Positions 13,836-27,800 of a stretch of DNA of 64,000 nucleotides are shown in pieces (the stretch's first letter is position 1; each line of letters opens with the position of its first letter). A program made the translations under genes and the position numbers. The stretch covers positions 212,140-276,139 of the forward strand of contig NW_019775567.1 in NCBI RefSeq assembly GCF_001039355.2, given 5' to 3'. The notes under the pieces are model-generated. The model did no database searches and was not told where the DNA came from. It saw only the letters and a list, made by a program, of their open reading frames with translations. The DNA comes from Lingula anatina. Lineage: Eukaryota > Brachiopoda > Lingulata > Lingulida > Lingulidae.

Positions 13836-15794
13836 TTGCCACTTATTTTTCTACATGACCTCAAGGTAAAAGAAACATCATATGTCCTCATTACAAGAGG
13901 TTTGTCTTTAATTACCGTAAGCTCTTCACCTACGCTCCCGAGGGCATTATTTTAGTGATGACAAAATACAGCCTCGTTGTAAATCTTTACAAAGGTAATG
14001 TGTTTGTTGTGACCGCTATCCACACTTGTCACAACTAATGCATTTTCAGCTCTGTTTCTCCAGTGTGATTACGACTCGATATCACCAAGGAGTTATAACT
14101 CCTTGATATCACTGCAAGGTTGGGTGAGACAGCATTGAGAAAAATACTGGTTTTACAGCTATGAATTAAAAAGTGGCATGGGGGATTTCAAACAGTTTGA
14201 AACACCAATTATCTTTTTATTAGCGCGTTATCCAATTATCATCTCTAATTCTAATTCTAATTTTCCTACAGGGAAACAAATATTTCCTTCTCGGTCCCTT
14301 TGGTTCGCGCACTTGATTCAATGTTTTTAGCGATTGCTGATTAGATAACTAGATAAGATCCGTATTATTAATTTAGATCGCCATGGTCTTATTGCAACAA
14401 TTGAGATTTCAAAAAGAAATAAATACATCAAGTAGGCCAACTTTTACTAATTTGAATGGTTTCGTCTTTTTTTCCGAATTGGACATGGTAAGTCAATTTG
14501 GATATTTGAACACTATATTTTCAAACGCATTAGCATAGGTCGGGGAAAGGTATAGGACAATCTTTGAGTGTAGGAAGGGGGAGGCAGTGGCGGATTAAGA
14601 GGGGGTCAGGGGGGTCCTGACCCCCCCCCCTCGATTTCTGGTCCCCTCTTGAAATTAGAATTTTGACTAGCTGAATCATAGTTCTAAGCCGTACCAAATG
14701 GCACCATATATGCATTCGCCCTCTAACATACCAAAATTTTTCGGGGGCCTTCAGCGAACCCCACGCATCTGCATATCCCCCCCCCCCCCACCCCCTTCAA
14801 GTAGTCCTGGATCCGCCCCTGGGATGGGAGAGGTCGCAACTTCCAACAAGATGTCAGGTTTATTTTCCTATTCATGCAATTCACGAGGCTGTTTTTCCAA
14901 ACTTTGAACATCAATACATAAAAGCACAGTATCCTTAACTACAGTATACTTCTATTTTCATAAGGCTTTTTGCCTGCGCATTGTTCTCATATTTTTATAT
15001 ACAGACACTTAAAGACACGTATACATTCTGATCGGTTAGTCTGTCCATTCGCCTTATAACTGCCAAACTGTATTTTTGTTTTACTTTAAATTTACTGAGA
15101 GGCCTTGTCTGGTAAAGAGGCAGGTTGCTTGCGAAAAGCAGCATGATCGGTTCCCATGTACGGTAAATATTCTGGTTTTTGATACTACTGGTGACGTTTG
15201 GCTCATATTTAACCGTATTTTTGTTTATTTTTACCGTTTTACTGTAATAATTGATTTTTTGCGTGTATTTTATTGATGTTCCTTCCGTATAACCAGTTGA
15301 TCCATTCATCCGTTGAAAACCAAGGAAAGTATAAAATTTTGTAACATGTTTTCATTTTATCTCAAAATGACAGTTCCACTGCATATGTGCATTAACATAT
15401 AAATTCCAGAATATTTCATAAACGGCTCCCTGGGCGGGTTAAGGTGGGGGGGGGGGGGGGCTCACATAGTACTGTGTAGTAGGCTTACTGTACCTGCAGC
15501 TCCTCTTTTTCTTGACAGTGTGGAGCATCTCATTCTACTAATATCGTTCCTTCTAATTTTTTTTTACTTAGTTTAAAAATGCAACTTAAATTTATCTGAA
15601 TTTTATTACACTAACGTTACTTTAAATTCAGCATTCCTTTTAACGCACATGATAGCACACACGATTCGACTTCAGTAATGTTTTGTAATGGAGAAGGGTG
15701 ACCTTCGGACTCTCAAGGTATTCTCACCTCTGATTGGTCTAAACCCCAGAGTCGTTAGTTTCCGTAACCTCTCGTTAAAACTTCGGTTATTTAC
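13836..15794. promoter_or_regulatory. Intergenic space between two divergent genes
   Basis: Separates the start codon of the minus-strand 177-aa gene from the first upstream ORF of Mondo, so both promoters should lie here. An inverted CCAAT box (ATTGG) is seen near 15733, about 60 bases before the first Mondo upstream ATG. It also holds a G-run at 15447-15461 and the inverted-repeat element at 14584-14821. No protein-coding exon was recognised. Confidence 0.45.
14584..14821. mobile_element. MITE-like element with CAG-GGCGGAT inverted ends (possibly hAT-type)
   Basis: Left end CAGTGGCGGATTAAG; right end reads, on the other strand, CAGGGGCGGATCCAGG. The interior carries long G and C runs on either side of a non-coding core, and the whole is about 240 bases. 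CAG-type ends suggest hAT-derived MITEs, but I could not find a clean 8-bp target duplication, so the class is tentative. Confidence 0.5.
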
Positions 15795-15856
15795 CATGGC
15801 GGACAGAAGTTGGTGTTATGTGTATGGATAATAATTTGCTAAATGTTTCTCCATGA
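15795..15856 (+). promoter_or_regulatory. Two short upstream ORFs before Mondo
   Basis: uORF1 is 15795-15830 (11 codons plus stop, in a strong ACCATGG context). uORF2 is 15818-15856 (12 codons plus stop) in another frame and overlaps the end of uORF1. Both end before the proposed Mondo start at 15879. An in-frame ATG at 15843 would add 12 residues to Mondo; the 15879 start is preferred because the acidic MAKSDIFDTDSSDED beginning looks like a natural N-terminus. If transcribed, the uORFs should lower scanning to the Mondo start. Confidence 0.5.
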
Positions 15857-15878
15857 AGCCCCGCTAACGCCTATAGCT

Positions 15879-18800
15879 ATGGCTAAAAGTGATATATTTG
15901 ATACAGATTCCAGTGATGAAGATCAGAAGAAGATAGACGACTGGGAGGAATCTGACAATGACAAGTTTATCCACAGTGGGCATTTTATGTTGAGCCGAGT
16001 CCATGGGTATGACGACGAAAAAACAATTTCCGACCAGCCCGTTCCCCCTGTCTCGAAGGCTTCAGGGGGTTATGACTTTGCCACTGCTAGTCGGGAACCT
16101 CAGCAAACATACAATTTTGGTGATGGAACCCTTCATGGGATCTGCTTTACAATCGACGATTCTTTCACCAAGCTGTTTGAATGCATGACCCTAGCTTACA
16201 GGTAAATCATGGTCCGTAAACCATACGTGTTTTAATAGGTCACAACGCATTTCTTTACAAAAAAAAAAAAAATTATAAGGCAAGATTTGGACACGCTACT
16301 AGACTTCCGTACGTGGTATGGTATGTGATATTTATTTTACACATTTTGAATATATTTGATAAAACAAAGTTGAATATTAACGCTGTATCAGATAACAATC
16401 GCCCACTCCATAAACACATCAGCTGATATGTGATATGGGAAAAGTACAGCAAAGTTTTTCAGTTGGTTATTGAGTCATGGTGAGTTTTGTGCAGACATCC
16501 TATATATATAACTTGCATCCTGAAAATTTTCCTTGTACAATGCACTATTGTGGGCGTTGTTCACTGGTCAGTCTGCTATTTGCTGAGCCAACTAATTGCC
16601 TCCTCCTCATTCGTCCATACAGAGGTGTGCCTTTTGTCATGGTAGCCATGGGCATGTCCTTATCTGTCATGATCATCTAATGGTGGTAGAAAGAGTGGGT
16701 TTGACTTATAAAAGGAAGGATATTTACCTTTTCCTAATCTTGTCTGAGAATTTTTCTATTACTGTTATCAGCAAAAGCTATTACAAAATATGATACTCCT
16801 AACTGTGGGTGTTATTTTTACCATTTTGTCATTTCGTGCAATTTTTATAAAATGAGAATTCTTAATGCTCACAGTTATATAGTAATATTTGGATGAATGT
16901 TATATAAATGTGTGTAAAGTATTTGCACAGTAAACATGGCTATGTATTTATATATTTTTTAAATATATAATAATACCCCTTTCAATAACTTTCATTATGC
17001 ATTTTATAGTAAGTTCTAAATAAAAAGTTCTATTACATGTTCATAGTGCAGAAGTAGGAAATAATTTCTCACATTTGATACCTAACATTTGAAGTGTCAT
17101 TGCATGTTACAGGGCATTCTGAGATAAGTGTTGCATGTCAGTTGTATGTTTGGTGAAGCGGAGTATATGTCCTCATGTCTTAACCAGACAACCATTATTC
17201 TATAGGCTATATATTCAGAACCACCTGTGCATATCCTATTAAGATATTCTTGGCATGGTCATTTATTATATGCAAGGGCTTGGGAGGGGTCAAGTTGGAA
17301 TAGCACACATCTGTCATATGTGTCGATCTTGAATAGGAAAACCTGTTATGAGAGTATTTATTGAAGTGTCTCATATGATATATAAGCAACATCCATCAAT
17401 GAATGGTTTTGTAACAAGTTGTGTTACAAAGTAAATTCGGATTTATCAGTGCAACTTACTTGAATTTAATAATACTTGTTTTTTGGTCACCATCCAGAAC
17501 TGGGTGCTTGTTTTAAATCATATGCTTCTGACCTGGGAAAGTTTTGAAATATTTGCATTATGGATTAATACATAAAACATAATTAAGTGATTTTTTTTTC
17601 TTTTCCCTGAATTTTTCATAGGCAAAATACTGCCAAAATGAATTAAAGAAAACTAAAAAAAGTGGAAGAAGAGACATTTTAAATATTTATAACATAATTT
17701 GTCAGAAGAAGGGTTTTGTCTCATAAGATAGATATCACCTTTGACGAAATTACAAACAACATGATACAAATGTTTTTTTTTTAGTCACGAATTGTGGCAT
17801 CCATTTCTACCAAGCAGCTGTTGGTAGGCAGAACAATAACTGGAGCCATGTGGCACCCCTTTTGCACTCTTGCAAAAATGCTTTATTGTAATTTTTACAG
17901 AGACTGTTGTAAGAATTATTTAACCTTTTGAAACCACAAATGGCATTCAGGGTTGTCTTTGTTATCGTTGACCTACTGCTATAAACTTGATGGGATTCTG
18001 ATCAGATTTATATTTGTAGATAAATCATTATAGTGGTCAGGTTACATTATTATCAGGTGTGCACATTTCACATTGCATCAGGTATCTACATAGCAAGTCC
18101 TATTTTTAAACAGATACATCTATATTGTGAGTGAGTGAATATGTACCTATGTCACGTCTTCCTTATCTAGCATCATCGCACCAGGTCATATACTTACTAT
18201 ATATGTTTTTTGAGGACAGAGGGCACTGTCCTCTCATCTCTGGCCTGTTAAGATAGCATGCTTGCATATTTTGGTAGTTTGATAAAAATCCTCCTTGCAG
18301 GACATATCTTAGACCCCATTCCCATAGATATTTAGATCGATCTGTCTCCCTGGGGAGTCTCACTAGATTGGTGTCAGCTTAACAGGCATAAATGTCTGTC
18401 CCGCCCACTAAAAGCTGTAAGGGGGTTATTAACTATGGTGCACGCTAGGCCGACTGCAATTTAGCGTGAACCCTGAGGGAGTTAGGTCGATCCAGATGGA
18501 TCGATCTAAATCTCTGGGAATGCAGTCTTACAGTGAGCAATGTATTTAATATGAAAGAGCAGTCTGATCAAAAAGGTGTCATTTCAGGTTATGAGGAATT
18601 TCAAATCTAATGACCTGATTTTGTGAATATTATCTTTGATCACCAATTTTGTCTGTTTGGGTTTGATTTGTTAAGATACCTGCTGTTTAATCAAGGAAAG
18701 AAGGGGGAGGGAGAGTCTGGTATGGCAAGTGATTTATATTTTACCCATTTTAGCCTTCTTAAATTTTTGAATGTAGTAGTTCATAATAGTTCATCTTACT

Positions 18801-21800
18801 ATGCCTGCTGCTGGTTAATTTGGAAAAGTACAGAAAAATTGTTAGGTATGTAGATATATAGCCTGGCAACCAAATGCCTCATTCTGGGAAATCTTAAGTT
18901 TGGTATTTTTTTCATTTTCCTGTAAACGTGTTCTCTCTATAGATAGCACTCAGAGGCAAGTAAATGATAAGATGATGCAATCTGTTTGATATACAAGCCA
19001 CCCTTGTGATATGTGCTGTCTGGATATGTGCACAGAAATACAAAGAAAAACTAAGATCATCTGGTAAAAGACTATCATTCCATCATTGCTCCCAGCTGGG
19101 GTACCTACAGTGCATCCATACTTAACCTTCTGATGCTGAATAAATTATTTTCCTCTGTTAAGTGTTTAAAAATTGAAATGATTAAGTAGTCTTTAGCCAA
19201 TGTATTTTAACGTTGCTTTAGTTGAAGAAGATTATCTTAACCAACCAATGAAAAAAAAGTTATGTTAGCATGAGACTAGCCTTGTATTAAGTATTGTAAA
19301 TGTGCAATTTTGGCACTTTTGCAATGTACCTGTAATGTTACGAGCGGAGGAGCGCACACCAGACGACACGTTGTTAATAATCACTCAACTGCAGCACACC
19401 GCCGCGCTTTATTCTAATTGGATAATATTACATNTGTTATCGTTGACCTACTGCTATAAACTTGGTGGGATTCTGATCAGATTTATATTTGTAGATAAAT
19501 CATTATAGTGGTTAGGTTACATTATTATCAGGTGTGCACATTTCACATTGCATCAGGTATCTACATAGCAAGTCCTATTTTTAAACAGATACATCTATAT
19601 TGTGAGTGAGTGAATATGTACCTATGTCACGTCTTCCTTATCTAGCATCACTGCACCAGGTCATATACTTACTATATATGTTTTTTGAGGACAGGGCACT
19701 GTCCTCTCATCTCTGGCCTGTTAAGATAGCATTGGTAGTTAGATAAAAATCCTCCATGCAGGACATCTTAGACCCTCCCATAGATATTTAGATCGATCTG
19801 TCCCCCTGGGGAGTCTCACTAGATTGGTGTCAGCTTAACAGGCTTAAATGTCTGTCCCACCTACTAAAAGCTGTAAGGGGGTAATTAACTATGGTGCACA
19901 TTCGGCTGACTGCAATTTAGCGTGAATGCCCAGGGAGTTAGGTTGATCCAGATGGATCAATCTAAATCTCTGGGAATGCAGTCTTACAGTGAGCAATGTA
20001 TTTAATATGAAAGAGCAGTCTGATCAAAAAGGTGTCATTTCAGGTTATGAGGAATTTCAAATCTAATGACCTGATTTTGTGAATATTATCTTCGATCACC
20101 AATTCACCAAAAAAAGTCTGTTTGGGTTTGATTTGTTAAGATACCTGCTGTTTAATCAAGGAAAGAAGGGGGAGAGAGAGTCTGGTATGGCAAGTGATTT
20201 ATATTTTACCCATTTCAGCCTTCTTAAATTTTTGGATGTAGTAGTTCATAATAGTTCATCTTACTATGCCTGCTGCTGGTTAATTTGGAAAAGTACAGAA
20301 AAATTGTTAGGTATGTAGATATATAGCCTGGCAACCAAATGCCTCATTCTGGGAAATCTTAAGTTTGGTATTTTCTTCATTTTCCTGTAAACGTGTTCTC
20401 TCTATAGATAGCACTCAGAGGCAAGTTAATGATAAGATGATGCAATCTGTTTGATATACAAGCCACCCTTGTGATATGTGCTGTCTGGATATGTGCACAG
20501 AAATACAAAGAAAAACTAAGATCATCTGGTAAAAGACTATCATTCCATCATTGCTCCCAGCTGGGGTACCTACAGTGCATCCATACTTAACCTTCTGATG
20601 CTGAATAAATTATTTTCCTCTGTTAAGTGTTTAAAAATTGAAATGATTAAGTAGTCTTTAGCCAATGTATTTTAACGTTGCTTTAGTTGAAGAAGATTAT
20701 CTTAACCAATCAATGAAAAAAATGTTATGTTAGCATGAGACTAGCCTTGTATTAAGTATTGTAAATGTGCAATTTTGGCACTTTTGCAATGTACCCCCCC
20801 CCCCCCAACCATGCAAGTTTGCGATATTCAATATTTTCTCAAAATTTATTTGTGTGTTGACTTTGAGAAATGTCAAAAATTAGTATTAAAAATTAGAGAG
20901 TTAAAGGGGGGGATTCTGCAAAAGTACTCATTTTTTTCCTTTCTTAGTAGCAGGAGCTCCTTTATTACAGCAGTCCCCTAGGAGAAGTTAATGTTTGTGA
21001 ACAGACCAATATTTTATCACTGGCATGTAGCTTCTGTGCAAAATTAATCCTTGGCTTGTGCCAGGAATCAAGTTCAACTTTGTAAACAACACTTGTTATC
21101 GGTGTAACATGTATATATCCAGCACTGTCTGTCAGTATGACCTTCAGGATTCACAGTTGACTGCCAGTGCCCTGGTTGTGTGCATAAATGTTTTTTTCAA
21201 AGACATAATTGCATAGAAAGTAGGCTGGGTATAGCTTGCAACTTGTATTATATAGCCAGTTTACCTGTACTGGATGAACTGATGGTTTTAAATTAGACAA
21301 TTTCAAATGATTTGAACCTTGCAATTACTAGGAAATAAATTTTTTTTTTTTTTTTTTTTGCTTTTTTAGTTATAACATTTTTGTGGCAATATAAAGTCAC
21401 TCATCCCCCTTGCCAATTTGTTATTTATTTTTAGAGTAAATAAAACCACAGTGAGACAGAAAGCAGGGCTTTTCAACTTTCTATATAAAGTTGACTTTGG
21501 AGCTGTGAATATAAAAAAATTACAGCTGTAAACCACACTCTTAGGCTTCGTTCACATGCAATGTCTATTTTCTAAATTCTATTTTCTATTCGCGCTATCT
21601 TATGATCTCGGTCTGTGCACTGAATATCCCTTATAGTAACTTATAGTAACTGGCTCGCGCTGCCAGTAATTACGCGGCGGGATATTCAGTGCACAGACCG
21701 AGTTCATAAGACATACCGAAAATAGAAAATAGAATTTAGAAAATAGACATTGCATGTGAACGAAGCCTTATTTAAGATAGGTTAAATACTCAAGAAATAT

Positions 21801-24800
21801 AATGTTCTTGTAACTTTGAATGAAGTCAGTAGTATTGAAAAACTCCGAACTTTGTCTTCTGAGATTTTTATTGGTCAACTCAGTGTGTTTTAAGGTTCAC
21901 CATATCTGACTAATGTTGTTTAAGGAATCCACCGAAATTTTGAGCTTGGAAATCAAGGCTTTTTTTGTAAAAAATATAATTAAATTAAAAAAAAATAGCC
22001 GTACATACTCTTTTATATGAACTTTTCCTTACTTTTCATCATCTAGCTATCTGCATCATTTTCTTGTGATTGTAATTAAAGAATAATAATTAATGCACTT
22101 GAGCAATGACTGGTTTGATCTGTCACACTGGAAGCTGTAGACAAACAAGACTTACCACATCTTATTGACACTATACAGGTAAGCTAAAGCTAGAAAGACT
22201 TAATTTTCGGGAGTTATATTTTTAATTATTGCCTGTCCTTTGTAGAATTTATAAATCAGAGTGTTATCAGTGGACCTGTACCATGAATGCACTCGTGCAT
22301 TTCTCAGTTTTGATCTTCATTTAAGAAAATGCAAATAGATTTGAAAAAATCAGTGAGGTAGCGCAAATGATCTTTGTTTACCAGTTTCAGATCTATTTTT
22401 AGCTGAAGGCATGTAGTGATATAAACAACCTTCACTAAAAGATTGGCTTTATGCCAGACCATCTATAATACCAGCTGGTTCAAATTGTACTTAAAAATTA
22501 AATGAATTGAAAAGTGAGATTTGTTTTCTATATTTAAACTGATATTCTTATTTACTGGCAACCTGTACTTGTTGAAATGCTTGGTTTCTGAAGCATTTAC
22601 CTCTCATATATTTGGCTTGAATAGTGAAGTTTAAAGCTAATCTTGAAAGGAAGTTATTGTTTATTGAATAAAAAAGGAAGTTATTGTTTATTGAATAAAA
22701 AAGACTAAGAAAAGTAGTATCACATTTTCATGTATTTCAGAAATGTAGTATCACATTTTAATGTATTGACAGTAGCAGTGTCTGTACATATTGTCATCAT
22801 TTTTGTCCATTTGTGTGGACAGAGCATATATTTGTCATGAGTGTGACCTGGTGATGTGCAGAAAAATGACTAAAAGTCACCAATGTTGAAATCATATGCA
22901 TAATCTGTGTTTGCCTTGTCCTTTTGAAACAATGGCATTTATATCTGCAGTGCTTGTGCACTGTTATTGGGACGGGTGTCTGGAGATAAACTTTGACCTC
23001 AACAGGGGAGGTCAGAATGTAGTTGCAGGTATGTCAACTCACTCATTGAGCGCACATAGGTGAAAACTTAAATACTGAAGGTGCAAAGGACTGTTGCCTG
23101 CACTACAAGAATTCTGTGCATGTAGGCCCTCCCAATTCTGGGCTATTTTTCTGCTAGTTTTTGTTTATGTGCGATTTATTATTGCATGCTGTATTTTTAC
23201 TTTAACCATGCTAGTCCAGAGGACCTGTGGAATCAAAAGATTTGCAGATCTACTGGTATTTCAAGTGACCATGACATGTCAGACAGGCAATTTCCCCATG
23301 TCTTATTGGTGCTCACTAATCTGCCCCATTAGTTTTCACATTCAGTTTGTAAAGAAATATAAATCAATTTTGCATTTTCAGATTTTTGAAGTTTTTTTTT
23401 CTGACCATGCAGGGCATGAAGTGCAGAGGAACTTTTTATTTTTGGTAAATGTTTGTCCTAGACATTGACTGGCCTTTGTTGTGTCATTCTTTCAAAAGAA
23501 AAGGCGACAAACTACTAGTAAAACTTTATTTCACTCAATATCTGGTGTTTGTCTTGTTATCCCTCCCCCCCCCCCCCCCCCCCNNNNNNNNNNNNNNNNN
23601 NNNNNNNNNNNNNNNNNNNNNNNNNNNNNNNNNNNNNNNNNNNNNNNNNNNNNNNNNNNNNNNNNNNNNNNNNNNNNNNNNNNNNNNNNNNNNNNNNNNN
23701 NNNNNNNNNNNNNNNNNNNNNNNNNNNNNNNNNNNNCCCCCCCAAAAAAAAAAGGAAGAAAAAATAAACACACAAACAACAGTGACTTGATTCATAATAA
23801 TCAAATAATTTTGTAAATACATCACACTGGTACATGTGGCCTAAACGAGGTGTTTGCCCTGCTAGGTTGACTGTTGTTATCATATGTGTGGGCCAACAAA
23901 AACAGTGCAATGCAGAGCTGATCACGCTCTGTGCATGTGAATATCTATTTTGGTCTTGCCTATATATAGGTCAAGTCTGATTTTCATCATTAGTAGCTTG
24001 AGCCAATATATAGGTCATGTCTGGAGCTGTTTAAGACTTGCTCAAAGCGAAAGAAAGTACCGTTTTGCCCTTACATATGCTCATTACTGATCATTATCAT
24101 TCATTGTGCCAGAGAAAATTTTTATAACAGCTGCTTGATTGATGCCACAGAGGTTTTGAAAATGTATGTCATGTTTTCTGAGGACTGACCCCCCCCCTTC
24201 TCTGTGCTAGGCCACAGTGATCACTTGCTGATCATGTGCACTTGTAATGTCTTGTTCTCGACAAAAGAAAAAGAAAAAAACTGTGCAGCATTTTACATAA
24301 AATATTTTGAAAATTCAAGGTATGGCTCCATAAGTTATAATGCAAAGGATTTGAACATATTTGTTACATAATTTTAATGATCATGGGGACTTGTAGCAAA
24401 GAGGCTTTTTTGTCACATGAAGGGGAATATTGGAGTGCACATTATTGGTGAGATGCTAGTGGATTAAGCTGTGTTAGTCAGAATTTAAGAAACAAGTTTG
24501 TTTTAACAACCATAGCTTTGGTATCTTTTGTTATTAGTAAAAATGATATAAATAAATAAAATTGGGGGTCAGTATGTTATAGTCTTAAATAAAATAAAAT
24601 ATTTTGAGTGAAATTTCCTTTAGGCATATAGCTTTGCATTAATTTTATTATATCCAGCCTTTGACATTTTTAATATCAAGTACCTAAGTACTTATTTTGA
24701 TTTTAATGGTGATTGCAATAGAACTTTTTGTTTGTTATGACTTTATTACAATATAAGATATTCTTTTTTTTTTTACAGTGGAAAGCTGTGTTCACCAAAA

Positions 24801-27800
24801 TTCAAGAATTTCCGTGGACTGAAACTACGTTTAAAAGATAAATTGAGACTAAATAATATCATCTGGAGAGAATGGCATATGCAATGTGAGTATTGTTTCC
24901 CATTTTTCATGATGTTTGATATGTTTGAATATATTTGAAATTAATAGAAAATTTCCCAAAGTGTAATTTTGATATTTTCCATAGAAAAAAGTGTTCTTTT
25001 CACTAAAATTAAATTGTCTCCTATAAAAAGTTTTGCAAGAAAAAAGTAAATCAGTAGATATTTTGATTGCTTATCCCAAGGTATATGAGCTGTAGAAAAC
25101 TGTCGTGTAACACCTCCTGAAGCAGGTTACCAAACATGATAAACAGTTTTCACCTCAACCTGTCACACACAAGGCTCACTTAGCGGCTAACACAAAAGCC
25201 AGCTAAACCCGACATGAAAAAGCAAAAGCTTAAAATACATTTGTAAATTACTGTAACTGATATAGATGAATTATTAATTCACACTTTCAGTGTTGATTTT
25301 TTTCCAAATCTAAATTCATTTTGATTCATCCCAGTTGTGCTTAACTTCAGTTGCAAGAAGATAAGAGAAATAAATTATCACTGGAATGAAGTCAGTTTCT
25401 TGTCATTGAAAATTGTGCAGTTTGTGATATGTCATGGTAAATTTCTTCCTTTGAAAATTGATCAGGGTTATTTGTCAAACTCTTAGTCTACCTGTCCAGT
25501 TCACTCTGACTATTTGCTTAAGTAAACAAACTTGGGTCCAAAGTACAGCAGACAGGTAGCTATATAACACCAGTCTGGCCTATGGAGGGAGGTTGACATA
25601 TCTTGCTCTTTTTCAGTTTCATCATTGTAAATGGCAGTGAGCAAAAACATTAACTAGTAGATAACAAGAAAGAAGTTCTGAATATTACTTTATTTTGTTT
25701 GGCATCTTGAGTATTTTCATGAAAACTAATGGTTTTTATCAATACTGCAAAAGTCAAGTATGGTTTCATAAGGATTATTCTTTTGTTTAGTCAACCAGTC
25801 AAGGTAGTGACTAATTTTTTCCCTTCTTTTTGCTGTCAGACAGCAATTTTGTCAGTTTAGCTGGCAACACTTTACTGTCCACCTCTTGGTACAATGATCT
25901 GTACTAGTGATTGAAAATATTTTATTTTTCTTTTCAGATGTAAAGGGTCAGTTCCCAGTGGTCTGCCAGTTTGCCACTCCTGTATCAGATGATACCCACA
26001 TAAGGCCAGAGGTAAAATCATAGAGAGCATTCACAACAGAGTTGGTCCCAAGACTAAGGCTTCGTTCACATGGAAAGTCTATTTTCTAAAAATCTATTTT
26101 CTATTCGCGGTATCTTGTGATCACGGTCTGTGCCCTGAATATCCCGCCGCGTAATTACTGGCAGCGCGAGCCAGTTACTTATANAAAAAAAAAAAAAAAG
26201 GAAAAAAAATAAACACACAAACAACAGTGACTTGATTCATAATAATCAAATAATTTTTGTAAATACATCACACTGGTACATGTGGCCTAAACAAGGTGTT
26301 TGTCCTGCTAGGTTGACTGTTGTTATCATATGTGTGGGCCAACAAAAACAGTGCAGTGCATAACTGATCACGCTCTGTGCATGTGAATATCTATTTTGGT
26401 CCTGCCTATATTTAGGTCAAGTCTGATTTTCATCATTAGTAGCTTGAGCCAATATATAGGTCACGTCTGGAACTGTTTAAGACTGGCTAAAAGCAAAAGA
26501 AAGTACCTTTTGCCCCTACATATGCTCATTACTGATCATGATCATTCATTGTGTCAGAGAAAATATTTATAACAGCTGCTTGATTGATGCCACAGAGGTT
26601 TTGAAAATGTATGTCATGTTTTCTGAGGACTGACCCCCCTTCTCCGTGCTAGGCTACAGTGATCACTTGCTGATCATGTGCTCTTGTAATGTCTTATACT
26701 TGACAAAAGAAAAAAATTGTGCAGCATTTAATATAACATATTTTGAAAATTCAAGGTATGGCTTCATAAGTTATAACTTGAAAATTCAAGGTATGGCTCC
26801 ATAAGTCATAATGCAAAGGATTTGAACATATTTGTTACATAATTTTAATGATCATGGGGACTTGTAGCAAAGAGGCTTTTTTGTCACATGAAGGAGAATA
26901 TTGGAGTGCACATTATTGGTGAGATCCTAATGGATTAAGCTGTGTTAGTCAGAAATTAAGAAACAAGTTTGTTTTAACAACCATAGCTTTGGTATCTTTT
27001 GTTATTAGTAAAAATGATATTATAAGCAAATAAAGTAGGGGTCAGTATGTTATAGTCTTGAATAAAATAAAATATTTTGAGTGAAATTTCCTTTAGGCAT
27101 ATAGCTTTGCATTTATGTTATTTATTATATATCCTGCCTTTCACATTTTTCACATCAGAGCATAAGTACTTCTTTTGATTTTAATGGTGATTGCAATAGA
27201 ACTTTTTGTTTGTTATAATTTTATTATAGTATAATATATTCTTTTTTGTTTTACAGTGGAAAGCTGTGTTCACCAAAATTCAAGAATTTCCGTGGACTGA
27301 AACTACGTTTAAAAGATAAATTGAGACTAAATAATATCATCTGGAGAGAATGGCATATGCAATGTGAGTATTGTTTCCCATTTTTCATGATGTTTGATAT
27401 GTTTGAATATATTTGAAATTAATGGAAAATTTCCCAAAGTGTAATTTTGATATTTTCCATAGAAAAAAGTGTTCTCTTTTCACTAAAATTAAATTGTCTC
27501 CTATAAAAAGTTTTGCAAGAAAAAAGTAAATCGGTAGATATTTTGATTGCTTATCCTAAAGTATATGAGCTGTAGAAAACTGTCGTGTAAAAAGATGAGC
27601 TTGGATCTACAAAGTGACCATAACACTTCACGAAGCAGGTTACCAAACAAGATGAACAGTTTTCACCTCAACCTATCACACACAAGGCTCACTTAGCGGC
27701 TAACACAAAAGCCAGCTAAACCCAACATGAAAAAGCAACAGCTTTAAATACATTTACAAGTTACTGTAACTGATATAGATGAATTATTAATTCACACTTT

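Larger units (their letters stand above)
16202..24778 (+). other. Mondo intron 1 (8.6 kb)
   Basis: Runs from donor GTAAAT after exon 1 to acceptor TTTTACAG before exon 2. It is filled with duplicated block B, MITEs, a poly-C/poly-N gap and simple repeats. Short open frames inside it, such as 23094-23468, have no recognisable domain and no splice support, so no nested gene is called. A tandem 28-base repeat (two units) lies at about 22653-22706. Confidence 0.6.

Noticed and set aside
18623-20318. Paired 76- and 79-codon frames in block B copies
   Set aside because: They appear twice only because the block is duplicated, and they differ by an insertion; there is no sign of coding constraint.
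23094-23468. 124-codon plus-strand open frame in Mondo intron 1
   Set aside because: Rich in Phe and Cys as expected of T-rich DNA, with no domain, no splice support and no conserved block.
23449-23925. Several open frames of 70-120 codons on both strands around the N gap
   Set aside because: They read through 153 Ns and flanking poly-C, giving runs of unknown residues, Pro or Gly; they are artefacts of the gap.
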